Shown piece after piece: positions 1 to 5,130 of a stretch of DNA of 5,395 nt; position 1 is the first letter of the stretch, and each line of letters opens with the position of its first letter. Made by a program: the position numbers and the translations under genes. The DNA comes from an uncultured Eubacteriales bacterium (GTDB lineage Bacteria; Bacillota; Clostridia; UBA1381). The stretch is from the NCBI GenBank assembly GCA_900556575.1, contig USPO01000129.1, positions 1-5,395 of the forward strand. The letters are read 5' to 3'. The notes below the pieces were generated by a model. That model saw only the letters and a program-made list of their open reading frames with translations. It was not told where the DNA came from and did not search any database.

Positions 1-57
1 TGTATTCAGCTTGCAAACCGTGCCGCAAAGGCAGTGGGTCAGGCCGGATTATTCTAA
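1..57 (+). CDS. C-terminal end of an ABC sugar permease (LplB-type), partial
   Basis: Only the last 18 codons and a TAA stop are inside the window, and the start lies upstream. The tail reads CIQLANRAAKAVGQAGLF. A basic and hydrophobic helix ending in G-L-F is typical of the first membrane subunit (LplB/YteP type) of oligosaccharide ABC importers. The next gene, starting 21 nt after the stop, is the matching second permease, and a lipoprotein binding protein follows, which is the standard lplB-lplC-lplA-like order. The assignment rests on this short tail plus context. The tail alone could not identify the protein. Confidence 0.6.
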   Translation, partial: CIQLANRAAKAVGQAGLF

Positions 58-78
58 TAGAAGGGAGAAAGTACAAAA

Positions 79-957
79 ATGCTTAGTATAAAAAGAAGAA
101 GCGTAGGAGATATGATTAGTGAAGTCATTATCTATGTAGTGCTTACATTGCTCGCAATAGTAATGGTTATCCCGTTCATCTACGTTATCGCAGCATCATT
201 TGCAACAGATGCAGATATTCAGTCAAAACCGTTGTTCCTTTTCCCGCCGACACCGACGACGAATGCATATGAACAGGTATTTGATATGAACTCATACGGC
301 GGAACAGTTCTTCGTTCACTCGCTGTATCAATTTGTGTAACATTAATCGGTACACTTATTAACTTATTCTTTACAGCAACAATGGCTTACGGTCTTTCAA
401 GAAGTGACCTTAAGGGTAAGAAGTTCGTCTTAAACATGGTTCTTTTCACCATGGTATTCGGCGGCGGTATGATCCCTACATTCTTGCTTGTTAAGAACTT
501 AGGTATGTATGACTCATACGCAGCACTTATTTTACCGGGTGCTATTTCAGCATATAATATGCTTATTGTAAGAAACTTCTTTATGGAGCTTCCTCCGTCA
601 CTTGAAGAGGCAGCTGCTATCGACGGATGTTCGGATATTGGTATCTTCGTTAAGATTGCACTTCCGTTATCACTTCCGTGTCTTGCAACCTTCGGTCTTT
701 TCTATGCCGTTGGTCACTGGAACAACTACTTTGGTGCGTTACTTTACTTGGACGACCAGAAGAAGTATCCGTTCCAGCTTGTATTAAGAAACTTGGTAAT
801 GCAGTCACAGGATAACTCAGATCCGAATGTAGAGCCTCCGGGTGATGCGTTAAAGATGGCGGTTATCGTTATCGGTACTGTTCCGATTCTCTGCGTATAT
901 CCGTTCTTACAGAAGTACTTCGCTGCCGGCGTTATGGTCGGTGCCGTTAAGGGTTGA
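79..957 (+). CDS. Carbohydrate ABC transporter permease (LplC/YtcP-type, MalG superfamily)
   Basis: This is the second inner-membrane subunit of a binding-protein-dependent importer, probably for an oligosaccharide or a uronate-containing glycan fragment. It has 292 residues, the normal length for the family. Six membrane segments are visible at roughly residues 15-40, 78-105, 115-138, 145-168, 195-215 and 260-280. The cytoplasmic EAA loop that docks the ATPase lies at about 176-196: E-E-A-A-A-I-D-G, then I-A-L-P. The C-terminus ends in G-A-V-K-G, as in many LplC homologues. The start at 79 is supported by a GGGAGAAAG ribosome binding site at about 64-72. A later ATG at residue 12 would remove only the basic N-terminal segment. 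The gene sits 21 nt after the upstream permease and 26 nt before the binding-protein gene, so one transcript is likely. The actual substrate cannot be read from the sequence. Confidence 0.93.
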   Translation: MLSIKRRSVGDMISEVIIYVVLTLLAIVMVIPFIYVIAASFATDADIQSKPLFLFPPTPTTNAYEQVFDMNSYGGTVLRSLAVSICVTLIGTLINLFFTATMAYGLSRSDLKGKKFVLNMVLFTMVFGGGMIPTFLLVKNLGMYDSYAALILPGAISAYNMLIVRNFFMELPPSLEEAAAIDGCSDIGIFVKIALPLSLPCLATFGLFYAVGHWNNYFGALLYLDDQKKYPFQLVLRNLVMQSQDNSDPNVEPPGDALKMAVIVIGTVPILCVYPFLQKYFAAGVMVGAVKG

Positions 958-983
958 TTATCGAGAGGAGGACATAGAAAATT

Positions 984-2606
984 ATGTGGAAAAAAATTAC
1001 TTTGGCTGCAATGACTGCGGCTCTCCTCGCAGGAAGCCTTGCAGGCTGTGGTCAGACATCAGACCAGATTACAACTACTGATGATGGCAAGAGAACAATC
1101 TCAATTATGACAACAAACTATTCACCGGCTGCTGCGTCGGACGATGCAAGTCAGAACCCGATTATTGCAGAGGTTGAAGAAAAGTTAGGTGTAGATATTA
1201 GGCTTAGATTTGCTGCTTCATCAAACTACGGTGAAAAGGTAACGGCTGCTATGGCTGCCGATACATATCCGAATATCATGAAGCTCCCGTCAAAGACAGC
1301 AGCTATTATTCAGAACTGCCGTCACGGCACTTTCTGGGATATTACAGATAAGATAAAGGAAAAGAATGACGACGGAACATATAAGTTCCCGAATCTTGCA
1401 CAGGCTAACGAAGAAACACTTCATAATATGTCGATTGACGGACGTGTTTACGGTATTTATTCATCACGTTCACTTGGACGTAACGGTGTAACAATTCGTA
1501 AGGACTGGTTAAAGAATATCGGATATGACCATTATCCGGAAACTCTTGATGAGTTCTATGATGTCTGCAAGAAGTTCAAGTATAATGACCCGGACGGCAA
1601 CGGTGTAGATGATACATTCGGTATGATTCTTACATCACTTGCAACACCGATTCAGGTTATTACAATTTGGGCAGGTGCTCCGAACACTTACGGTGTTAAG
1701 GACGGTCATCTCCAGCCGGCATTCTACTTTGACGAGTATATGGAAGGACTTAAGTTCGTTAAGAAGCTTAACGATGAAGGTCTTGTAAACCAGAGCTGGG
1801 CTACATATGACCCTGAGAGATGGAACGAAATGATGATTTCGGGTCAGGGCGGTATTATCATAGACGTATGTGACCGTGCAAGACGTGTTCAGAACAATAT
1901 GCCGGATGCCGAAATCGGTGTATTCGGCGGTGTTGCTCCGAAGGAAGGCGAGAAGAAGAGAGTATATCCGACAATCGGTTATAACGGTTTCTTTGCTTTC
2001 CCGAAGGCTTCGGTTAAGAATGAGGAAGAACTTGATGAATGCTTAACATTGATGGATAAGTTTGAGGATCCGGATATTTCAGACCTTATGAATAAGGGTA
2101 TTGAGGGCAGACATTACGAAATTGTCAATGGTAAGTATCAGAAGTTTAAGGATGAGAACGGTAAGGATATAACAAAGTACGATAAGGAATTTGCTGACCT
2201 TAACCAGTGTCTCCCGCTTATTACAGGCAATACAAATTTGGATGTACCTTTCGCAACAAAGTGTGCAGAAGAGGTTGATAAGGTTCAGAAGGATAATGTA
2301 AACTACACAGTAGCTAACCCGGCAGAGCCGTATGTATCAAATACAGCAGCATTAATGGGTACAGCACTCGATGATATTATCACAGAGGCTAACACAAAGT
2401 TTATCCTTGGAAACATTGATGAGGCAGGCTGGAGAGCAGCTGTTGAACAGTGGAAGGTTAAGGGCGGCGAAAAGGTTGTTGCTGAACTTGACGAAGCGTT
2501 CCAGGCTGATGATTCGGTTGATCACGAGACAGGACTCCCGCTTGAACAGGAAAATGGAGAAGATGCACCGGCATCAACAACAGAACCTTTAGTAAACAAG
2601 TTCTAA
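984..2606 (+). CDS. Extracellular solute-binding lipoprotein of a carbohydrate ABC importer (LplA-type)
   Basis: This protein captures sugar outside the cell and delivers it to the two permeases encoded just upstream. The N-terminus is a lipoprotein signal peptide: W-K-K, a hydrophobic stretch at residues 5-20, and the lipobox L-A-G-C with the lipidated cysteine at 22. At 540 residues it has the length of the large LplA-type binding proteins and not the shorter MalE type. Residues 202-210 read D-P-D-G-N-G-V-D-D, an EF-hand-like calcium loop that is characteristic of this family. After the usual C-terminal helix (about 485-508) there is an extra acidic, Ser/Thr/Pro-containing tail of about 31 residues. 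An AGGAGG site at 966-971 supports the start. Lysine is AAG throughout except codons 3 and 4, and isoleucine is almost never ATA, a sign of high expression. A strong terminator follows the gene. The substrate is unknown. Confidence 0.93.
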   Translation: MWKKITLAAMTAALLAGSLAGCGQTSDQITTTDDGKRTISIMTTNYSPAAASDDASQNPIIAEVEEKLGVDIRLRFAASSNYGEKVTAAMAADTYPNIMKLPSKTAAIIQNCRHGTFWDITDKIKEKNDDGTYKFPNLAQANEETLHNMSIDGRVYGIYSSRSLGRNGVTIRKDWLKNIGYDHYPETLDEFYDVCKKFKYNDPDGNGVDDTFGMILTSLATPIQVITIWAGAPNTYGVKDGHLQPAFYFDEYMEGLKFVKKLNDEGLVNQSWATYDPERWNEMMISGQGGIIIDVCDRARRVQNNMPDAEIGVFGGVAPKEGEKKRVYPTIGYNGFFAFPKASVKNEEELDECLTLMDKFEDPDISDLMNKGIEGRHYEIVNGKYQKFKDENGKDITKYDKEFADLNQCLPLITGNTNLDVPFATKCAEEVDKVQKDNVNYTVANPAEPYVSNTAALMGTALDDIITEANTKFILGNIDEAGWRAAVEQWKVKGGEKVVAELDEAFQADDSVDHETGLPLEQENGEDAPASTTEPLVNKF

Positions 2607-2630
2607 TCAGAAATTAATATTTGTGCTTTT

Positions 2631-2673
2631 ACGGACTGTTCCTAATTTTAGGAACGGTCCGTTTTCGCTTTTT
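2631..2673 (+). terminator. Intrinsic terminator of the sugar-transporter operon
   Basis: A 15-bp inverted repeat (2631-2645 with 2648-2662) contains a single G-U wobble. The two A-U pairs at the tip probably open to give a realistic loop. It is followed by a T-rich tail (2662-2673, interrupted by CGC). It starts 25 nt after the stop of the binding-protein gene. There is no matching T-tract on the other strand, so it acts in the + direction and separates the transporter operon from the deacetylase gene. Confidence 0.9.
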
Positions 2674-2716
2674 GGGAGTATATTAAAATGCAATTACTTG
2701 TTTAAGATAAAATACA

Positions 2717-2742
2717 GCATAGTAAAAACTTGTTTTTTATGC
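2717..2742. other. AT-rich imperfect hairpin in the intergenic region
   Basis: GCATA at 2717-2721 pairs with TATGC at 2738-2742, and A5 at 2724-2728 pairs with T5 at 2733-2737, leaving a 2-nt bulge (GT) and a CTTG loop. No T-tract follows, so it is not a good second terminator. It lies upstream of the predicted deacetylase promoter and could be a weak protein-binding palindrome or chance structure in AT-rich DNA. Apart from this, the terminator and the promoter, I see nothing in the interval 2607-2848. Confidence 0.3.
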
Positions 2743-2780
2743 GGTTGTTGAAAAATTCTGTTGTGCTGCGGCACCTTAAA

Positions 2781-2808
2781 GCATAAAATTCCTATTAGTG
2801 CATATAAT
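2781..2808 (+). promoter_or_regulatory. Promoter of the deacetylase gene, sigma-E/K-like or housekeeping
   Basis: TATAAT lies at 2803-2808, inside GCATATAAT (2800-2808). An upstream GCATAAA at 2781-2787 is separated by 13 nt from CATATAAT. This arrangement resembles sporulation sigma-E promoters (ATA-containing -35 element, 13-15 nt gap, CATA-containing -10 element). No good TTGACA sits 17 nt upstream of the TATAAT. An alternative housekeeping reading is TTGTGC (2761-2766), a 17-nt gap and TAAAAT (2784-2789). Transcription would start near 2815, giving a leader of about 34 nt. Confidence 0.45.
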
Positions 2809-2848
2809 GTAATAATAAAAGACAGGCAGAAAAACGGAGGGAATACAT

Positions 2849-3613
2849 ATGCATATAATAGTGGTAAAGGCACGGACAATACTAATAGGATTTGCGGCGG
2901 TGGCTGCGGCGATATTATTAATGCTGTCACCCAACGCATTGGATACATTTAATTCAACAGACGGGCGGCAGCTGCCTGTGTATAATGTGGACAGAAATGA
3001 TAACAAAATAGCACTTACATTTGATTGTGCGTGGAATGATGATGACATAGATTCGATTTTACAAACTCTAAAAGATAATAAGTGTACGGCGGCATTTTTT
3101 GTAACCGGAGATTTCGTGGAAAAGTATCCTTCATCTGTGGAAAAAATACATAATGCGGGACATATTGTGGGAAATCATTCATATAATCACGCTGATTACA
3201 GTAAAATGAATGCGCAGGATATTCAGAAAGATGTGCAAAAAGCGGACGAGTGCATAAAAAAGGTTTGCGGGGAAGTACCGCTGTATATGCGTATGCCATC
3301 GGGTGCGTATAATGATAATGCAATTGAGTCTGTTGAAAGTATGGGAAAAATATGCGTACAGTGGTCGATCGATTCGATTGATTATAAGGATAGTGCGTCA
3401 GAAGTGAGCATATTATCAAAGCTTGCAAAAACAGACAGCGGAGATATAATTTTAATGCATAACGGAACGAAACTCACGGCAAAGCTTTTGCCGAAGATAA
3501 TTAAAGGCTTGAAAAAAAGCTATGAATTTGTATCCCTCGATGAGCTGATATATAAAGAAAATTTTAAAATAGGAGCAGATGGAAAGCAAAGACAGACAGA
3601 AAGCGGCAAATAA
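2849..3613 (+). CDS. Membrane-anchored polysaccharide deacetylase, NodB fold (PdaB-like)
   Basis: The predicted role is N- or O-deacetylation of a cell-wall glycan outside the membrane. Residues 9-27 form an N-terminal membrane anchor, and the NodB domain spans about 52-233. Family motifs are visible in order: motif 1 TFDCAW (57-62), motif 2 HSYNH (110-114, the two metal-binding histidines), motif 3 R-M-P-S-G (148-152), motif 4 DSIDYKD (175-181), and motif 5 I-L-M-H (201-204, catalytic His204). In motif 1 the catalytic-base Asp59 is kept, but the usual second metal-binding Asp is Cys60. The Bacillus sporulation protein PdaB also lacks that residue (TFDISW, from memory). A GGAGGG site at 2836-2841, 7 nt before the ATG, supports the start. 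The C-terminal 20 residues are polar and probably unstructured. Lysine and isoleucine codons include many AAA and ATA, unlike the upstream operon. The fold is near certain; substrate and activity are inferred. Confidence 0.88.
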   Translation: MHIIVVKARTILIGFAAVAAAILLMLSPNALDTFNSTDGRQLPVYNVDRNDNKIALTFDCAWNDDDIDSILQTLKDNKCTAAFFVTGDFVEKYPSSVEKIHNAGHIVGNHSYNHADYSKMNAQDIQKDVQKADECIKKVCGEVPLYMRMPSGAYNDNAIESVESMGKICVQWSIDSIDYKDSASEVSILSKLAKTDSGDIILMHNGTKLTAKLLPKIIKGLKKSYEFVSLDELIYKENFKIGADGKQRQTESGK

Positions 3614-3646
3614 GGTGATATGATATAGTATAGCCTGAAAAAGTAC

Positions 3647-3675
3647 TTGAAAAAAGGATAAAATTATGGTATTAT
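3647..3675 (+). promoter_or_regulatory. Distal housekeeping promoter of the small ORF-rnz unit
   Basis: TTGAAA at 3647-3652, a spacer of exactly 17 nt, and TATTAT at 3670-3675. A TG dinucleotide at 3667-3668, one base before the -10 element, makes it an extended -10 promoter. This is the best sigma-A-type match in the window. Transcription would begin near 3682, leaving a leader of about 160 nt before the first start codon at 3845. No terminator is visible between the deacetylase stop (3613) and this promoter, so some readthrough from upstream is possible. Confidence 0.7.
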
Positions 3676-3693
3676 ATATATGTAGAATATGTA

Positions 3694-3741
3694 ATCAATC
3701 ATATAGAAATATTGATATTTTTAGATCGGAACAATATCGAT
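3694..3741 (+). promoter_or_regulatory. Leader with two mutually exclusive hairpins
   Basis: Segment 3711-3719 can pair over 9 bp (one wobble) with 3733-3741, with a 13-nt loop. Its 5' half, 3711-3716, can instead pair over 6 bp with ATCAAT at 3694-3699, and that alternative hairpin is followed directly by a run of five T (3718-3722). The layout is attenuator-like, but both stems are AT-rich and weak, and no known riboswitch core was recognised. It may be chance pairing in AT-rich DNA. Confidence 0.25.
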
Positions 3742-3783
3742 GATTTGATTGCAGAAGGCATGACTTATGGCAGATTTTTGATT

Positions 3784-3812
3784 TGGACTTAAGTTATAAC
3801 ATAAGATATAAT
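3784..3812 (+). promoter_or_regulatory. Possible proximal promoter of the small ORF-rnz unit
   Basis: TATAAT at 3807-3812 is a perfect -10 element. TGGACT at 3784-3789 matches TTGACA at four of six positions with a 17-nt spacer. Transcription would start near 3819 and give a short leader of about 25 nt before the start at 3845. It lies downstream of the distal promoter at 3647-3675, so the unit may have tandem promoters. The region is AT-rich, so TATAAT can occur by chance. Confidence 0.45.
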
Positions 3813-3844
3813 TTTACTGTAAAAATAAATAGGGAGATAATGAA

Positions 3845-4078
3845 ATGGAGATAAAGATAAAATGCATACTTTCCGGATATTATTCCGAAATGGAAAGCAG
3901 CAGATATAAACCGCTTGCGGATAAATATTTGCGAAACAGTGTATCAAGTGAAAATTCCTTCGGAGTAAGGAGCATATGGGCAAATGCCGTTAAGTTCCTT
4001 GACTCGTTAAAGCTTGCTGCAATATTCACTTGTACTTCAGATACAAGAATAAGTACTTTGGAGGCATCAAATGCTTGA
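3845..4078 (+). CDS. Unrecognised small protein, 77 residues, overlapping rnz
   Basis: I do not recognise this protein. A ribosome binding site AGGGAG at 3831-3836 lies 8 nt before the ATG. The stop TGA at 4076-4078 overlaps the first codons of the ribonuclease Z gene by 8 nt, and the ribosome binding site of that gene lies inside this ORF. That arrangement suggests translational coupling. The product has no signal peptide and no clear membrane segment. A moderately hydrophobic stretch occurs at about 44-62 (W-A-N-A-V-K-F-L, then K-L-A-A-I-F), and there are two cysteines (residues 7 and 63). Codon use (ATA, CTT, CCG, mixed AAA/AAG) resembles its neighbours. The reverse strand is also open over much of the region (about 3880-4107) but has no ribosome binding site that I can see. 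It could be a real small protein, a leader ORF that tunes rnz translation, or non-coding. Confidence 0.5.
   Translation: MEIKIKCILSGYYSEMESSRYKPLADKYLRNSVSSENSFGVRSIWANAVKFLDSLKLAAIFTCTSDTRISTLEASNA
4060..4064 (+). promoter_or_regulatory. Ribosome binding site of rnz, inside the upstream ORF
   Basis: GGAGG lies 6 nt before the ATG at 4071 and fixes that start for the ribonuclease. Because it sits within the coding sequence of the small ORF that ends at 4078, ribosomes finishing that ORF would stop directly at the rnz start. Confidence 0.75.
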
Positions 4079-4979
4079 TGTATGCCTTCTTGGAACAGGA
4101 GGAACAATGCCGCTCAAAAATCGCTGGCTTACATCGGCGATTTTCAGGAGCAACGGAAAAACTTTGATGATTGACTGCGGTGAAGGAACGCAGATTGCAA
4201 TGAAGTTTGCCGGATTTACATTTAAACCGCTTGGTGTTTTATGTATAACTCATTTTCATGCGGACCATTTAAGCGGACTCCCCGGAATGCTACTTTCAAT
4301 GGGAAATGAGGGCAGAGAAGAACCGCTGACAATTATAGGACCGAAAGGTGTTGAAAGAGTTGTAAATGCTCTTAGGGTTATCGCTCCAGGACTTCCGTTT
4401 GATATAAAATTTATAGAGATAATAAATCCGGAAGAACCGATAGAGCTTGACGGATTTATTATAACACCGTTTAGAGTCCGGCATACCGTTGAATGTCTGG
4501 GGTATAAAATAGAGTTAAAGAGAGCCGGAAAATTCGATGTTGAAAAGGCTTTAAAGAACGGAGTACCAAAAAAGATTTGGAGTTTGCTTCAAAAAAATGA
4601 CGTTGTAGAGCTTGACGGCAAAGCCTATACCAAAGATATGGTTTTGGGTGAAGAACGAAAAGGAATTAAGGTAGTATATGCAACTGATACAAGACCGGTT
4701 CAATCAATAGTCAGAAATGCCCAAAATGCTGATTTGCTGATATGTGAGGGAATGTACGGAGATGCGGAAAAGCTTAAAAGGGCAGAGGAAACCTGTCACA
4801 TGATGATGTATGAGGCGGCAGAGCTTGCAAAGGAGGCAAATGTGAGGGAGCTTTGGCTCACGCATTACAGTCCGTCGATGGAGCATCCGAAGGAGTATAT
4901 TAATACTGCATTGAAAATTTTCCCCAAAACAAAAGCCTGCAATGACGGAGAAAAGATAACCATTAGTTTTGAGAACTAA
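4071..4979 (+). CDS. rnz: Ribonuclease Z (tRNA 3'-processing endonuclease, ELAC1-type metallo-beta-lactamase fold)
   Basis: RNase Z cuts the 3' trailer from tRNA precursors, mainly those lacking an encoded CCA, in the cytoplasm. At 302 residues it has the length of the short, dimeric bacterial form. The zinc-binding signature H-F-H-A-D-H is at 61-66, followed by His138 (R-V-R-H-T-V), Asp206 (Y-A-T-D-T-R-P) and His265 (L-T-H-Y-S). His243 (E-T-C-H) fits the conserved general-acid position. Spacing of these residues agrees to within a few positions with the Bacillus enzyme. Residues about 150-195, between His138 and Asp206, fit the tRNA-binding exosite arm (R-A-G-K-F-D, then G-V-P). The start is set by GGAGG at 4060-4064. 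It overlaps the preceding small ORF by 8 nt and is followed at once by a terminator. The fold is certain. The tRNA-processing role is very likely, but a sister metallo-hydrolase function is possible. Confidence 0.9.
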   Translation: MLDVCLLGTGGTMPLKNRWLTSAIFRSNGKTLMIDCGEGTQIAMKFAGFTFKPLGVLCITHFHADHLSGLPGMLLSMGNEGREEPLTIIGPKGVERVVNALRVIAPGLPFDIKFIEIINPEEPIELDGFIITPFRVRHTVECLGYKIELKRAGKFDVEKALKNGVPKKIWSLLQKNDVVELDGKAYTKDMVLGEERKGIKVVYATDTRPVQSIVRNAQNADLLICEGMYGDAEKLKRAEETCHMMMYEAAELAKEANVRELWLTHYSPSMEHPKEYINTALKIFPKTKACNDGEKITISFEN

Positions 4980-5017
4980 AAAAAGCAGCTGCAAAAAATA
5001 TATGCAGCTGCTTTTTT
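4978..5017 (+). terminator. Intrinsic terminator after rnz
   Basis: A 10-bp perfect stem (4984-4993 with 5003-5012, core GCAGCTGC) encloses a 9-nt A/T loop. It is followed by a T-run (5012-5017) and preceded by an A-run (4978-4984) that pairs with it and extends the stem. It begins within the stop codon of rnz. The flanking A- and T-runs would let it work on either strand, although no converging gene is seen. Confidence 0.92.
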
Positions 5018-5041
5018 GGTGCGGTTTTGGTGCTGTTTTTA

Positions 5042-5050
5042 TGATATAAT
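5042..5050 (+). promoter_or_regulatory. Extended -10 promoter of the secreted-protein gene
   Basis: TGATATAAT combines a perfect TATAAT (5045-5050) with the TG of an extended -10 element. The expected -35 position (about 5022-5027, CGGTTT) is a poor match, so the promoter would rely on the extended -10 or on an activator. Transcription should begin near 5057, which leaves about 74 nt of leader before the ATG at 5131. Confidence 0.6.
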
Positions 5051-5052
5051 GA

Positions 5053-5088
5053 ACTGTAACTAAACATTTGGTACTTTTAGTTGGCAGT
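5053..5088 (+). promoter_or_regulatory. Stem-loop at the predicted transcription start
   Basis: AACTAAA (5058-5064) pairs perfectly with TTTAGTT (5076-5082). The stem continues as T5057-G5084 and ACTG (5053-5056) with CAGT (5085-5088), with one bulged G at 5083, making about 12 bp around an 11-nt loop. It begins three bases after the -10 element, so it could be an operator palindrome covering the start site or a 5'-end stabilising hairpin in the mRNA. It has no T-tract and is not a terminator. Confidence 0.45.
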
Positions 5089-5130
5089 ATATGTCTAAAA
5101 AAGCACTAAAAAAATAAAGGAGGCGCAAAT

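Noticed and set aside
602..787. Second + strand frame inside the permease gene
   Set aside because: It is out of frame with the EAA-loop region of the permease, with no ribosome binding site and no protein-like features.
2761..2776. Short GTGC/GCAC inverted repeat before the deacetylase promoter
   Set aside because: Only 4 bp with a 4-nt loop, too small to distinguish from chance.
3015..3428. Reverse-strand open frame of 137 codons opposite the deacetylase gene
   Set aside because: It lies wholly inside a well-supported gene on the + strand. Its translation is low-complexity-like (many His, Tyr, Pro) and it has no ribosome binding site. It is a shadow.
3666..3743. A 25-codon frame starting ATG-GTA-TTA with a C-x-x-C pair, and an overlapping frame (about 3634-3792) ending D-D-L-I-A-E-G-M-T-Y-G-R-F-L-I-W-T, which together could be a frameshifted gene remnant
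   Set aside because: The ATG lies inside the predicted distal promoter, the second frame has no early start codon, the pieces are very short, and I recognise no family. It remains only a weak possibility.
3880..4107. Reverse-strand open frame of 75 codons opposite the small ORF
   Set aside because: It starts with a non-ATG codon inside rnz, has no ribosome binding site, and runs against the transcription direction of every supported gene. It is kept in mind as a rival to the + strand small ORF.
4704..4994. Reverse-strand open frame of 96 codons opposite the 3' end of rnz
   Set aside because: It begins within the terminator hairpin and is covered by conserved RNase Z motifs on the other strand. 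It is a shadow.
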